Shown: one piece after another, positions 25,387-35,185 of the stretch
Numbering within the stretch: the stretch's first letter is position 1
Layout of the letters: each line of letters starts with the position of its first letter
Assembly: GCA_050789445.1 (NCBI GenBank)
Contig: JAILXR010000001.1
Location: 2,728,001 to 2,792,000 of the forward strand
Reading direction: 5' to 3'
DNA length: 64,000 nucleotides
From: JAWSVE01 sp050789445
GTDB lineage: Bacteria; Pseudomonadota; Gammaproteobacteria; Pseudomonadales; Cellvibrionaceae
Notes under the pieces: model-generated
Databases searched by the model: none
Told to the model about the DNA's origin: nothing
Seen by the model: only the letters and a program-made list of their open reading frames with translations
Translations under genes and position numbers: made by a program

Positions 25387-25475
25387 AAGTTTGCGTTTCT
25401 CTTTTTGGCTATCAATAGCGCCGATAGTTTTTATATAAATTGATATTTAGCAGTGCTGGATGATTGAGGATTTAC

Positions 25476-25994
25476 CTATTGAGGTTTTAAAATATCAATC
25501 CACCAATTCAGCGGCGTTTCTCCATCGGCAGGGTCATAAACATTGCCGTACTGCCACATGCTTCCTGTCTTTTCGCCAACGTGTTGATTAAGTATTTCTT
25601 CGATAGTTTTAAAACCACAACTAACATGGATCGAGTAAACCAACATACGTTCGGTTTCTAAGTCCTGCTCTCCACCCAGTTTTTCTAATTGGGGCGTTAA
25701 GTTCTCACCCAAGGATTTAATATCCCCACGGCAAAAAATACGTATACTCAAATTCCCGCTTCGCTTTTCAATCTCAAATTCTTTAGTTTCGTTATCAAAG
25801 CTTATAAGATCGCCACTAGCAATTCCTTTGACGAATGCAGGCGAGCGAACCAGCCGATATGAAAGTTTGCCGTCCATAGGAGTATTGTCGGTAGAATTAC
25901 TCTTTTGGTTCACATCGACTTGTAACCGCTCAACAATAGGATTGTTATTAGGGTCGTACCCAGCCATTAGTTCTATAACTTCAAGTGCTTGCAT
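25476..25994 (-). CDS. DUF4265 domain-containing protein
   Basis: A 172-residue soluble protein. The middle part reads YRLVRSPAFVKGIASGDLISFD, then a short-strand region NLSIRIFCRGD and VYSIHVSCGFKTIEEILN, which fit the DUF4265 pattern. It has no signal peptide or membrane segment. Function is unknown for the family. It stands as a single gene between yaaA and the divergent M48 protease. Confidence 0.65.
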   Translation of the reverse strand: MQALEVIELMAGYDPNNNPIVERLQVDVNQKSNSTDNTPMDGKLSYRLVRSPAFVKGIASGDLISFDNETKEFEIEKRSGNLSIRIFCRGDIKSLGENLTPQLEKLGGEQDLETERMLVYSIHVSCGFKTIEEILNQHVGEKTGSMWQYGNVYDPADGETPLNWWIDILKPQ

Positions 25995-26166
25995 GAATTA
26001 ATTTTTTAACCAATTGTCAAATCGTGAATGTAGGTAATGAAATTTTAAGATTTAAAAGCGATGATAACAATTATCTCTTACCATTGCTTTTGCAAAGTGG
26101 CTTTTTAAGCCTTACTTTATTCAAACATCAGCAAATACAATAACCGATGAATAGCAGGTGAATATA

Positions 26167-27474
26167 GTGTCTACAAGCTTATTAACATTCTTTAAACGAT
26201 TCAGCCTTTATCTGGCAGCTACAGCGTTGGTTATAGTAAATAGTGGCTGTGTGACAAACCCTGTAACGGGAAAATCAGAATTATCACTCATGTCTGAGCA
26301 GCAAGAGATTGCAATGGGAAAGCAAAACTACTTACCGAGTCAGCAGTCACAGGGCGGCTTATATGCAGTTGATCCTGGCGTACAAGCTTATGTGAATTCA
26401 GTTGGACAAAAAATTGCCAGTGTGAGTCATAGGCCTGAACTGCCCTACGAGTTTGTGGTATTGAATAATGGAGTGCCAAATGCGTGGGCTATGCCGGGTG
26501 GAAAGATCGCGATTAATAGAGGTTTATTGGTACAGCTAGAAGACGAGGCTCAATTAGCGTCGGTACTTGGCCATGAAGTCGTCCATGTCACCGCTCGGCA
26601 CGCTGCAAATCAAATGACTCAGAGCACCTTACTAGGTGTTGGCACACAAGTGCTTGGCGTGGCAACACGTGATTCAGAACTCAATCAGTTAGTGATGATG
26701 GGCGCAGGATATGGTGCAGCCGCTTGGCAAGCAAAGTATGGCCGAGACGACGAATTACAGTCCGATAAGATCGGCATGAATTATATGGTAACGCTCGGTT
26801 ATGACCCGCAAGCGGCCGTTGAGTTGCAAGAATTGTTTGTAAAAATGAGCGAAGGAAAACAATCAGATTTTATTTCAGGATTATTTGCAAGTCACCCACC
26901 TTCACAACAGCGAGTAATTGCAAATCGCGAGCGTGCAAAAAAACTATCTGGAAACAAAAGAAATAAAGCAGCTTTTGATAGAGCGATGGCGCAAATGAGA
27001 AAAGATGGGCCAGCCTACACAACTCATGAGCGTGCAATTACAGCAGCAAAAAATAAAGATATGGCAATGGCATTGAAATTAGTCGACCAAGCCATTAGTC
27101 AGCAACCAAAAGAGAATATATTCTGGGAAACAAAAGCTCGATTGCACACCATGCAAAAACAAGAGACAGAAGCATTAAAAGCTTATGATAATGCTATTCG
27201 TGCGAATCCTAATTACTTTAGCTCCTATCTTGGCCGTGGCGCACTAAAGCAATCAATGAAAGATTACGCCGGGGCAGAAAAAGATTTGATAAACAGCCAA
27301 CGTTATTTAAACACACCAGTGTCTAATTATTTATTAGGTGGAGTGGCGTTACAACAAGGTAATCGACAAAGAGCAGTTCAGTACTTTCAAGTCGCCGCTT
27401 CAGCCGGTGGAGAAATTGGACAAGCTGCACAGCAGGAGTTGGCAAAATTAAATCCAACGCCAGCAGCACAATAA
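26167..27474 (+). CDS. M48-family metalloprotease lipoprotein with TPR repeats (BepA-like)
   Basis: Periplasmic zinc protease of the BepA/YfgC type, which in E. coli assists or clears outer-membrane protein assembly intermediates. I choose the GTG at 26167 because AGGTGA lies 5 nt before it; the GTG at 26158 has no such site. The protein has a lipobox (VIVNSGC), the zinc motif HEVVHVTARH (HExxH about residue 136), the third ligand in DDELQSDKIG, and a C-terminal TPR region (about 285-430). E. coli BepA is not a lipoprotein, so this is closer to a lipoprotein subgroup. Confidence 0.9.
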   Translation: MSTSLLTFFKRFSLYLAATALVIVNSGCVTNPVTGKSELSLMSEQQEIAMGKQNYLPSQQSQGGLYAVDPGVQAYVNSVGQKIASVSHRPELPYEFVVLNNGVPNAWAMPGGKIAINRGLLVQLEDEAQLASVLGHEVVHVTARHAANQMTQSTLLGVGTQVLGVATRDSELNQLVMMGAGYGAAAWQAKYGRDDELQSDKIGMNYMVTLGYDPQAAVELQELFVKMSEGKQSDFISGLFASHPPSQQRVIANRERAKKLSGNKRNKAAFDRAMAQMRKDGPAYTTHERAITAAKNKDMAMALKLVDQAISQQPKENIFWETKARLHTMQKQETEALKAYDNAIRANPNYFSSYLGRGALKQSMKDYAGAEKDLINSQRYLNTPVSNYLLGGVALQQGNRQRAVQYFQVAASAGGEIGQAAQQELAKLNPTPAAQ

Positions 27475-27484
27475 AAATAGTCCG

Positions 27485-29446
27485 TTAAACTTTGCAATTG
27501 TCTAGATCGACAGAGCGGGTGCAGTTGCGACCAGCGCTTTTTGCTTTATAAAGCGCTGTATCAGCAGCATGAATAAGAGATTGAAAGTTGTCTTTTTCAC
27601 AGGGAATACAAGTTGCGATGCCTGCACTAATGGAAAGTGGAACAGGTATTCCTTCGTGATTAAACTGAATCATTTCAACGGCTTCACGGCAATGTTCAGC
27701 AACTTTTTCTGCTTCTTTTAGATTACTTCCTGGCAAAATAAAAATAAATTCTTCACCACCAAAACGTGCTAATAAATCAGAGGGTCGTCGCAAGCTCTGT
27801 TTTAAAATCTTTGCTGTAAGCTGGATACATTTATCACCAATGGTATGTCCAAAAGTATCATTGATAGGTTTAAAGTGATCGATATCAGCAATTACTATGG
27901 AGATCGATGTTTTATCTCTAAAAGCCTGCCGCCACTCTTGCTCCATAGCTTCATCAAAGTAACGACGATTATAAATACCAGTTAAACTATCAGTCACTGA
28001 CAGCGTTTGTAATTCTGAATTGGCTGCCTCTAGTCGTATCATTGCATCTTCAAGCTGTTCTGTTCGGGTTTTCACTTGAGATTCTAAATTTGAATTCAAT
28101 TCTTGTTGAAGATCTAAGGATTCTTTTTGGGCAAGAAGACGATTCCGTCTTTCGTCGCTGACTCGCTGCGTAAGCTCTAATGCTTCACGTTGAGCAGATA
28201 ATCTTTGGACTTTATTTTGATTGATTCGAAAAGCTAGTGCAAAAGACAGTAATATTATTTCTAAAAGGACGCCGAACATTTGGATATTTGCCGTAAAATT
28301 ATTATTCGGCACTACGCCGAAATTTAATAAAATTAAAACAACAGTACCAATTAACACAAAAGACCAAGCGAATAGAAATATAATCGCCATGATGTTTTTG
28401 GCAAAAGCATGCCTCAGTGCCGTAGCAGTGGCGGCAATACAACTAAAAATGGCGGCGAGGCTTAATATTCCAACAAAATCATAGGGTTTAAAAATTATTG
28501 AAGGGATGAGAAGAATGGTCCATATCCATATCACTGATTGGTTAAGGTAGTGTGTCCATCCGCCGAATTTTTTTAGAGCTAGAAACCGACCAAAAAACAA
28601 AGCTGCAGCAATAAAAGATAAACAAATAGCTATCGAGTAGCCGTTTGATTTTAAATACGGTAAGCCATCCCACAGCGAATAAAAAGCCAGTCCTTTTAAC
28701 GGCAACAAATACATAATTACCGTTGCCATATAGCATGAGTAGTAAAAATAGGTTTTATTTAATAATAGTATTGAAAGACTGAGATTATAAAGCAGCATTA
28801 TTATGAGGCTACCAAAAACAACACCAATAATAATGTGATCTTTTCTATCTTGGATAATAAAACGGTCTTCTTTCATGACGGAAATGGGCGGCATTAACGA
28901 ACGTGTATAGGGTATTTCAAAATAAACTGTAACAGGGCGATTATTAATAATTGGCAGCGGGAATGAAAAATTTTGCGCCTTAGCGTATTCGTAAGAAAAG
29001 TCATACAAAGAGCCAACAGGGTCACTGCTAACAATGTTTTGGGTAACGTGATCAACAACATGAACCTGAATATGAGAAATAATCGTCCAGCCAACAATCA
29101 GATTCCATTTTGAAACCGCTGATGAAGAATTTGGGCCTAATATGTCAAATTTAAACCAAGCTGAGGTTTCGCTTGGTGAAGGCAACGGTCGTTGCGTTCC
29201 AGAAAAGGTTTCCCATGATTTGTTGTCTATAACATCCTGAATAGAAGTGTCAGTATTAACGGATAAAAACTGGAAAGTACTGACCGCATAATTGTCTTTA
29301 CTCTCAGAGAGGCTAATAACTGAATTTTGAGAATTTGCAAAAGAAGTTAATGATAAGGAATAACAAAATAAAATCGTTAGCAGCCGGCTAAAAGAGCAGT
29401 TAAAAAAATTCGTGTTTTTATACTGGTTACTAAAGAATAATTTCAC
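27485..29446 (-). CDS. Diguanylate cyclase with 7TMR-DISM sensor
   Basis: Makes the second messenger c-di-GMP. The 653-residue protein has a signal segment, an extracytoplasmic 7TMR-DISM domain (about 45-190), seven membrane helices (about 200-405), a coiled-coil linker (about 415-490) and a GGDEF domain (about 490-645). The active-site motif is FGGEEF (562-566) and an inhibitory I-site RPSD stands five residues before it, so both catalysis and product feedback are expected. The neighbouring gene 30063-32090 is a close relative with the same layout. The two are separated by a small lipoprotein gene. Confidence 0.93.
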   Translation of the reverse strand: MKLFFSNQYKNTNFFNCSFSRLLTILFCYSLSLTSFANSQNSVISLSESKDNYAVSTFQFLSVNTDTSIQDVIDNKSWETFSGTQRPLPSPSETSAWFKFDILGPNSSSAVSKWNLIVGWTIISHIQVHVVDHVTQNIVSSDPVGSLYDFSYEYAKAQNFSFPLPIINNRPVTVYFEIPYTRSLMPPISVMKEDRFIIQDRKDHIIIGVVFGSLIIMLLYNLSLSILLLNKTYFYYSCYMATVIMYLLPLKGLAFYSLWDGLPYLKSNGYSIAICLSFIAAALFFGRFLALKKFGGWTHYLNQSVIWIWTILLIPSIIFKPYDFVGILSLAAIFSCIAATATALRHAFAKNIMAIIFLFAWSFVLIGTVVLILLNFGVVPNNNFTANIQMFGVLLEIILLSFALAFRINQNKVQRLSAQREALELTQRVSDERRNRLLAQKESLDLQQELNSNLESQVKTRTEQLEDAMIRLEAANSELQTLSVTDSLTGIYNRRYFDEAMEQEWRQAFRDKTSISIVIADIDHFKPINDTFGHTIGDKCIQLTAKILKQSLRRPSDLLARFGGEEFIFILPGSNLKEAEKVAEHCREAVEMIQFNHEGIPVPLSISAGIATCIPCEKDNFQSLIHAADTALYKAKSAGRNCTRSVDLDNCKV

Positions 29447-29668
29447 ATCATATCTTCTAATTCGTCTTAACTATTGATATAAAATTAATAATTAAGGGGA
29501 AATAAATTTAGTATTATCAAAATGATACAGAAAAAAAAGAAAATAAAAAGAGAGGCTGGACTGGGAGGCGTGCTTTTAGCCTGAGTGGGAAGCACTATAA
29601 GAAAAACAAAAATAAATGTTAAATTTTTCGATTAAATAAAAGAAAAAATCAAAGTGATAATGTATTTT

Positions 29669-29884
29669 TTAGCAGGCATAGTTTTTCAGTTCTTTTCTTC
29701 GCCGCTCACATTCTTTCCGAACGTTTTCACACGCTGTTGCCTTGCCTGGTGCAGTGGGTTTTCCGGATAGGCAAGCACTATTTTTTTGAGCAAGATCAAA
29801 ATCACTCAGGCCCTTCATTTTTGAGTTTCCACCACAGGCTGTGAGTAAAAAAAGGCTTAATGCAGCCAATATAAAACGTATCAT
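29669..29884 (-). CDS. Small lipoprotein, unknown
   Basis: A 71-residue protein with a clear lipobox (LSLFLLTACGGN), leaving a mature part of about 54 residues. That part has four Cys besides the lipidated one and a basic tail (ECERRRKELKNYAC). No family recognised. It sits between the two diguanylate cyclase genes on the same strand and might belong to that module, though the gaps on both sides suggest separate promoters. Confidence 0.65.
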   Translation of the reverse strand: MIRFILAALSLFLLTACGGNSKMKGLSDFDLAQKNSACLSGKPTAPGKATACENVRKECERRRKELKNYAC

Positions 29885-30062
29885 AATTTTCTCTTCAAGT
29901 TGTCATAATAAAGTCACATTATTAAGCATAGCAGTACATAATAGCTTTTCAACGAAAGGTGGTGTTATCAAAGGCTCTTAGGAATATAAAAATAAAGATG
30001 AGAAAGTAAGCTTGGAGGTTGTAAAAAAACTATCAAAGGGGACAGGCAAGGCGAGAAGGGTT

Positions 30063-32090
30063 TTAAATAATTTCTGTCGATAACTCGGCAACTTGAACAC
30101 AGTTTCGGCCCGAATTTTTTGCATGGTACAGAGCAGAGTCTGCAGCTTTTAATAATTCTTTGTAGCTGTTTTCGCTTGAAGGTATCCAAGAAGCAACACC
30201 TGCACTAACGGTCAAGCCAATTTTTTTACCGTCGTATTTAAAGTCTATTGCTTCAACGGCAACACGACAATTTTCAGCAATTTGCGTTGCTTCTTCCAAG
30301 TCGCCACCGGGTAAAACAAAAACAAATTCTTCTCCACCGTAACGGGCTAATAAATCAGAAGGCCGTCGCACCACAGATTTTAATGCATTCGCTGTTTGTC
30401 GAATACATTCGTCCCCAATGACGTGTCCAAAATTATCATTAATTGGCTTAAAATGATCGATATCAGCAATGATAACGGCTAGGGGTTGTTGAATACGATA
30501 TGCACGTTTGCACTCTTCAATTAATTTATCATCGAAGAATCGGCGGTTATGAATACCTGATAAAGGATCTGTTACGGAAAGTTCAGTGAGAGCTGCATTC
30601 ATACTTTCTAATTTTGTTTTTGTCATTTCAAGTTGTTGAGTTCGAAGTTCAACCTCTCGCTCAAGATTGTCATTCATACGCTTGTGTACGTCGAGCGTTT
30701 CTATTTGCGCTTTAAGTCGTTCTCGTCTTTCATCACTCACACGCTGCGTCAAAATTAATGCTTCTTGTTGAGCTTCTTCACGAGTTTTTTTGACATCGTT
30801 AATTCGATAAGCCAGTGCAAAAGATAAAAACACAAGTTCGAGGGTAATGGCTAACATCTGTGAGTAACGAGTAAGATAATTTAATGAGATAAGACCATAC
30901 AATGCTGATATAAAAATAAGAGAACCAATAATAAAAACCGACCATGCAAACATAAATATTTTAGCATCGGTATTATTTTTAAAAGAAAGAAATATTGCTA
31001 ATACAGCACCAAACGTGGTTGAAAATAGCGCTAATAGGCTAAGCGCTGTGATAATCCACGCTTCTTCAGTGATGACAGAGCAGGTAAGCATAATCACCCA
31101 CATAAGAAGAAATAAATCGCTACCTCGCATGAAATAATGATGATATTCACGTAGATGCAGAAAATCTCTGATGAATAGAATCATCGCAATAAAACTAAAA
31201 GAAGCAAAAATCGGAAAGGCTCTAAACTTTAACCAAGAAAATTCATTCCAAACAAAGTTATACCCGAGCCCAGATACAGACAAGAAATACAACATAACAG
31301 ACATAATATAAACAGAATAATAAAAATATGAACGCTCTTTTAAAGCCCAAAATAAACTAATGTTATAAAGAAGCATCACAATAAGGCTGCCAATAGCGGC
31401 ACCAACAGCTAAAGTATCGATAACATCTGATTGAACAAATGTTTTTTCGGTCATAATTGAACCGGGAAACGTGAGCAAATTACCAGAGCGTATTTCTAAT
31501 AAAACAGTCACCGGATCGGCTTGTACTTTTGGCAAAGGAAAAACAAATTGCCGTGAATTGAAGTAGCGTTCTGATGCAGGGTAAAGAATCCCGATGGGTT
31601 TGCTGGTCCATAATTCTCCAGTATTATTGTTAAGCGTATGAATTTGCACATGCTCTAATAGAGTCCAAACCAGTACAAAAACCCACTTTTCATAAACAGT
31701 CACAAGGGTTTTATCGGAAGGATGCAATTGAAAGCTAAACCATAACGAATTGTCTCTACTGGTGGGGACCCACAGGGCATTATCAAATTCTTGCCAAGTG
31801 ATTTCATTAGCACGATCAAAAACTTGTTCAGCAGAGAGTTGTTCTTTTGTCGCAAAGAAGAGAGGTTTATTTATTTTTACAGTCGATGCTTCTTTAGTCG
31901 GAGACTTTGATTCTAAAGAGAAAATGGGTGAATCTTTAAATAGAAATGTATCTGTATCTAAGTCGGCCGCATTAGCAAAGCACGAAAGAAATAGCATCAT
32001 AAATGCCAACAACACAGGCAAGCACATTGCCATAAAGGCATTATGTAGTTGCTTCAATGTTGGTGGGTATAACGACATGTAATTATCCAA
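30063..32090 (-). CDS. Diguanylate cyclase with 7TMR-DISM sensor, second copy
   Basis: A 675-residue paralogue of the 27485-29446 protein: signal segment, extracytoplasmic DISM domain (about 55-215), seven membrane helices, coiled coil (about 440-520) and GGDEF domain. YGGEEF (585-589) with RPSDLLAR directly before it preserves the active site and I-site. Both proteins share the strings VSDERRERL/VSDERRNRL and ADIDHFKPIND, pointing to local duplication. The sensor halves are more divergent than the cyclase halves, consistent with different input signals. Confidence 0.93.
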   Translation of the reverse strand: MDNYMSLYPPTLKQLHNAFMAMCLPVLLAFMMLFLSCFANAADLDTDTFLFKDSPIFSLESKSPTKEASTVKINKPLFFATKEQLSAEQVFDRANEITWQEFDNALWVPTSRDNSLWFSFQLHPSDKTLVTVYEKWVFVLVWTLLEHVQIHTLNNNTGELWTSKPIGILYPASERYFNSRQFVFPLPKVQADPVTVLLEIRSGNLLTFPGSIMTEKTFVQSDVIDTLAVGAAIGSLIVMLLYNISLFWALKERSYFYYSVYIMSVMLYFLSVSGLGYNFVWNEFSWLKFRAFPIFASFSFIAMILFIRDFLHLREYHHYFMRGSDLFLLMWVIMLTCSVITEEAWIITALSLLALFSTTFGAVLAIFLSFKNNTDAKIFMFAWSVFIIGSLIFISALYGLISLNYLTRYSQMLAITLELVFLSFALAYRINDVKKTREEAQQEALILTQRVSDERRERLKAQIETLDVHKRMNDNLEREVELRTQQLEMTKTKLESMNAALTELSVTDPLSGIHNRRFFDDKLIEECKRAYRIQQPLAVIIADIDHFKPINDNFGHVIGDECIRQTANALKSVVRRPSDLLARYGGEEFVFVLPGGDLEEATQIAENCRVAVEAIDFKYDGKKIGLTVSAGVASWIPSSENSYKELLKAADSALYHAKNSGRNCVQVAELSTEII

Positions 32091-32923
32091 TTAAATTGCA
32101 TAAGCAAAGATGAGTGGCTCGATGTAAAATCTACAGCGCTACCACAAATACTTTTCAGATCTAATATGTTAACCGCATCACAAAACAAAACATTCTGATA
32201 CGGATTAGCAGCACTTAGTCTCGGTTGAACGGCTACTAGTCTAGTTTAAGCATTCTTTTTTGATATAAGCCTTTTAAAAAACTATTAAAATCACTTGAGT
32301 ATCTTTAAAAATTTATAATTTTTACTCGGGTCCTTATGAAAATAAAAAATAAAGCGAGAACAAAATATAGGTGATCAGGCAATAAAATTTTTTGAAATAA
32401 AAAGGTATACGTCCAAAATTTAAAATAAGCGCGACTGATAAGCCAATAAAATTAAGTGAAAGATGAATTTAAAAATAACAAAAGCAAAGGCGGCTAAATT
32501 TTGGTGATGAAAATGCATGCGCTATTTAGCTTGATTAAAACAATAAAAGGCTTTGATTTTAAATTAGATTGGGCGTCCTCAAAAAAGCGAGGATTCGTCT
32601 GCAAGGTAATTAAAAATAATCCGATGTTTTGTTAAATTGTCTGGATAAAAAAATTAGGAAAATTAAAAAAATAATTATTTTTTGTTGCCTAATCAAAACC
32701 CTCTTCCATTGAATGCGTTAATTATTAGCTGCTTAAAAAGATAAACAAACAGACTATTCATTTTTTAGCCAGCTAGTGATCGAAGGGCTCATTTATAGCA
32801 GCGCTTGACGAGTGCTTCAGGTGTATCAGTCATTTCAGGGGGCTGAGCCTAACCCGTGGAATAGTCTGAAAAATAAGAGAATACACAAGCCTTAACGGCT
32901 CGTATTTTGGTACAATCTCAGGG
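32091..32923. other. 833-bp non-coding gap upstream of uvrD
   Basis: AT-rich and full of stops in every frame. I see no tRNA, repeat array or transposase remnant. Near its right end TGG-TACAAT (32908-32916) resembles an extended -10 element immediately before uvrD. The length is unusual for this compact window, so an unannotated small RNA or decayed gene is possible but not supported. Confidence 0.45.
32908..32923 (+). promoter_or_regulatory. Possible extended -10 promoter directly before uvrD
   Basis: TGGTACAAT fits the TGnTATAAT extended -10 pattern with one mismatch. Transcription would begin at about 32923, right at the uvrD ATG (32924), and the only purine stretch before the ATG (AGGG) touches it. 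If used, the uvrD message would be leaderless or nearly so. No good -35 is visible. Confidence 0.35.
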
Positions 32924-35164
32924 ATGGACGTATCTCTCTTATTAGACTCTCTCAATGATGCACAACGCGAAGCCGTTGCAGCATCCCCTGGTCATCAATT
33001 AATCCTTGCGGGTGCTGGTAGTGGCAAAACTCGTGTATTGGTTCATCGCATTGCGTGGCTAATACAGGTCGAACATGTATCACCTTACGGCATCATGGCC
33101 GTGACCTTTACTAACAAAGCCGCTCGTGAAATGCGTAGTCGTTTAGAAGAGCTTATTGGCATGCCAGCACAGGGCATGTGGGTCGGGACTTTTCATGGCT
33201 TAGCGCATCGTTTACTAAAAGCGCACTGGCGAGAAGCCAAGCTCCCGCAAAACTTCCAAATCCTCGACTCAGACGATCAATTGCGCTTAGTGAAGCGAAT
33301 ACATCAAAGCTTAGGGCTAGATGAGACAACGTGGCCAGCAAAGCAATCACAATGGTTTATCAACGGACAAAAAGACGAAGGTCTACGCCCCCAGCATATT
33401 CAAGAAACCGGCGACATATTTTTAAAAACCATGATCAGTGTTTATCATGCCTATGAAGAAGCCTGTCAGCGTGGCGGCATGGTAGATTTCGCAGAGCTTT
33501 TATTGCGTGCTCATGAGCTGTGGTTAAACAATCCAAGTTTATTAGCGCACTACCAGCGACGCTTCCCATTTATATTGGTTGACGAATTTCAAGATACCAA
33601 CACCGTTCAATACGCATGGCTTCGTGTTTTAGCCGGCGACAAAAGCTTTGTTACTGCAGTTGGCGATGATGACCAGTCGATCTACGGTTGGCGTGGTGCA
33701 AAAATTGAAAACATCCAACAATTCAGCAAAGATTTTTCGTCAACAAACACTATTCGTCTAGAGCAAAATTACCGTTCGACAAATTGCATTCTAAAAGCAG
33801 CCAACGCTGTTATCGAAAACAATAACGGTCGTCTTGGAAAAGAATTATGGTCGGACCAATCTGATGGCGATCCGATTTCACTCTATGCTGCATTTAACGA
33901 ATACGACGAAGCACGATTTATTGTTGAGCGCACAAAAGAATTTGTACAACAAGGTAACAGTTTTAGTGATTGCGCTGTTTTATATCGCTCCAATGCCCAA
34001 TCTCGAATTTTAGAAGAAGCATTTTTGACAGAAGGCGTGGCCTATCGAATATATGGCGGCCAACGATTCTACGAACGATTAGAAATTAGAAATGCCCTCG
34101 CCTACTTACGTTTAATCGCAAACCGAAATGACGACGCCGCATTTGAACGAATTATCAATACACCCACACGTGGCATTGGAAATAAAACTGTAGAAACTAT
34201 TCGATTAAAAGCACGTGAAGAAGGCGGTTCAATGTGGGAGGCCAGCAAACAACTCATGGCATCCGCTGGATTAACCGCGAGAGCAACCGGCGCACTCAAT
34301 AGTTTTACAGATTTGATTGAGTTACTCGACAAAGAAACGCAACCGCAAGAAAACGGCGAAGAAACAGAACTGCACGACATGGCAGAACACGCCATTAAAA
34401 AATCAGGTCTCTATGATTTTCACGGAAATGAAAAAGGCGAAAAAGGCCAAGCACGAAAAGAAAATTTAGATGAACTAGTGAATGCGTGTCGAGCGTTTTC
34501 ACCAGAAGGCGTCCTACTTGAACCCGACGACACCAATCAGTTTGAGGGTGACGGCGCACAACAAGAAATTGAAGTCACAGTACTACAAGAATTTTTAGCC
34601 ACAGTGGCATTAGACTCCGGTGATACACAAGCCGAAGAATATGACGAAGCAGTACAAATGATGACGCTGCATTCTGCCAAAGGCTTAGAATTTCCATTAG
34701 TTATACTAGCAGGCATGGAAGAAAATTTATTTCCCCATAAAATGTCATCAGAAGATCCAGACCGTTTAGAAGAAGAAAGGCGCTTGTGTTACGTCGGCAT
34801 CACACGCGCAATGGAAAAACTCATCATCACTCATGCCGAAGCCCGTCGGTTACACGGCAACGAAAATTTTAATAAGGTATCTAGATTCGTGAAAGAAATT
34901 CCCAAAGAACTCGTCAATGAAGTACGCATTCGCAATACAGTCACTCGCCCTGTTGGTCATCGACACCAGCGAGCGCCATCGGGTCTAACAGAAAGATCCA
35001 GTGGTGATTATCAATTGGGACAACGGGTAAACCACCCCATGTTCGGCGAAGGCGTCATCCTACATTTCGAAGGCCAAGGCAGTGCAGCACGCGTGCAAGT
35101 CAACTTCGACAGTGAGGGCAGCAAATGGCTTGTTATGCAATACGCGAAATTAGAAGTTCTGTAA
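32924..35164 (+). CDS. uvrD: DNA helicase II
   Basis: 3'-5' superfamily 1 helicase for nucleotide excision and mismatch repair. The 746-residue protein opens MDVSLLLDSLNDAQREAV, the same start as the well-known UvrD, which supports the ATG. It has Walker A AGAGSGKTRVLVHR, VTFTNKAAREMRSR, the DEFQDTN Walker B, DDDQSIYGWRGA, LEQNYRST, MTLHSAKGLEFP, and the C-terminal Tudor-like region with VNHPMFGEGVIL. The base composition looks less AT-rich than the next gene. The downstream membrane gene follows after 21 bp. Confidence 0.98.
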   Translation: MDVSLLLDSLNDAQREAVAASPGHQLILAGAGSGKTRVLVHRIAWLIQVEHVSPYGIMAVTFTNKAAREMRSRLEELIGMPAQGMWVGTFHGLAHRLLKAHWREAKLPQNFQILDSDDQLRLVKRIHQSLGLDETTWPAKQSQWFINGQKDEGLRPQHIQETGDIFLKTMISVYHAYEEACQRGGMVDFAELLLRAHELWLNNPSLLAHYQRRFPFILVDEFQDTNTVQYAWLRVLAGDKSFVTAVGDDDQSIYGWRGAKIENIQQFSKDFSSTNTIRLEQNYRSTNCILKAANAVIENNNGRLGKELWSDQSDGDPISLYAAFNEYDEARFIVERTKEFVQQGNSFSDCAVLYRSNAQSRILEEAFLTEGVAYRIYGGQRFYERLEIRNALAYLRLIANRNDDAAFERIINTPTRGIGNKTVETIRLKAREEGGSMWEASKQLMASAGLTARATGALNSFTDLIELLDKETQPQENGEETELHDMAEHAIKKSGLYDFHGNEKGEKGQARKENLDELVNACRAFSPEGVLLEPDDTNQFEGDGAQQEIEVTVLQEFLATVALDSGDTQAEEYDEAVQMMTLHSAKGLEFPLVILAGMEENLFPHKMSSEDPDRLEEERRLCYVGITRAMEKLIITHAEARRLHGNENFNKVSRFVKEIPKELVNEVRIRNTVTRPVGHRHQRAPSGLTERSSGDYQLGQRVNHPMFGEGVILHFEGQGSAARVQVNFDSEGSKWLVMQYAKLEVL

Positions 35165-35185
35165 CAAGAAAAAATAGGGATATAC

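Noticed and set aside
32640..32900. LexA-type operator upstream of uvrD
   Set aside because: No CTGT-N8-ACAG match found in the last 250 bp before the start.
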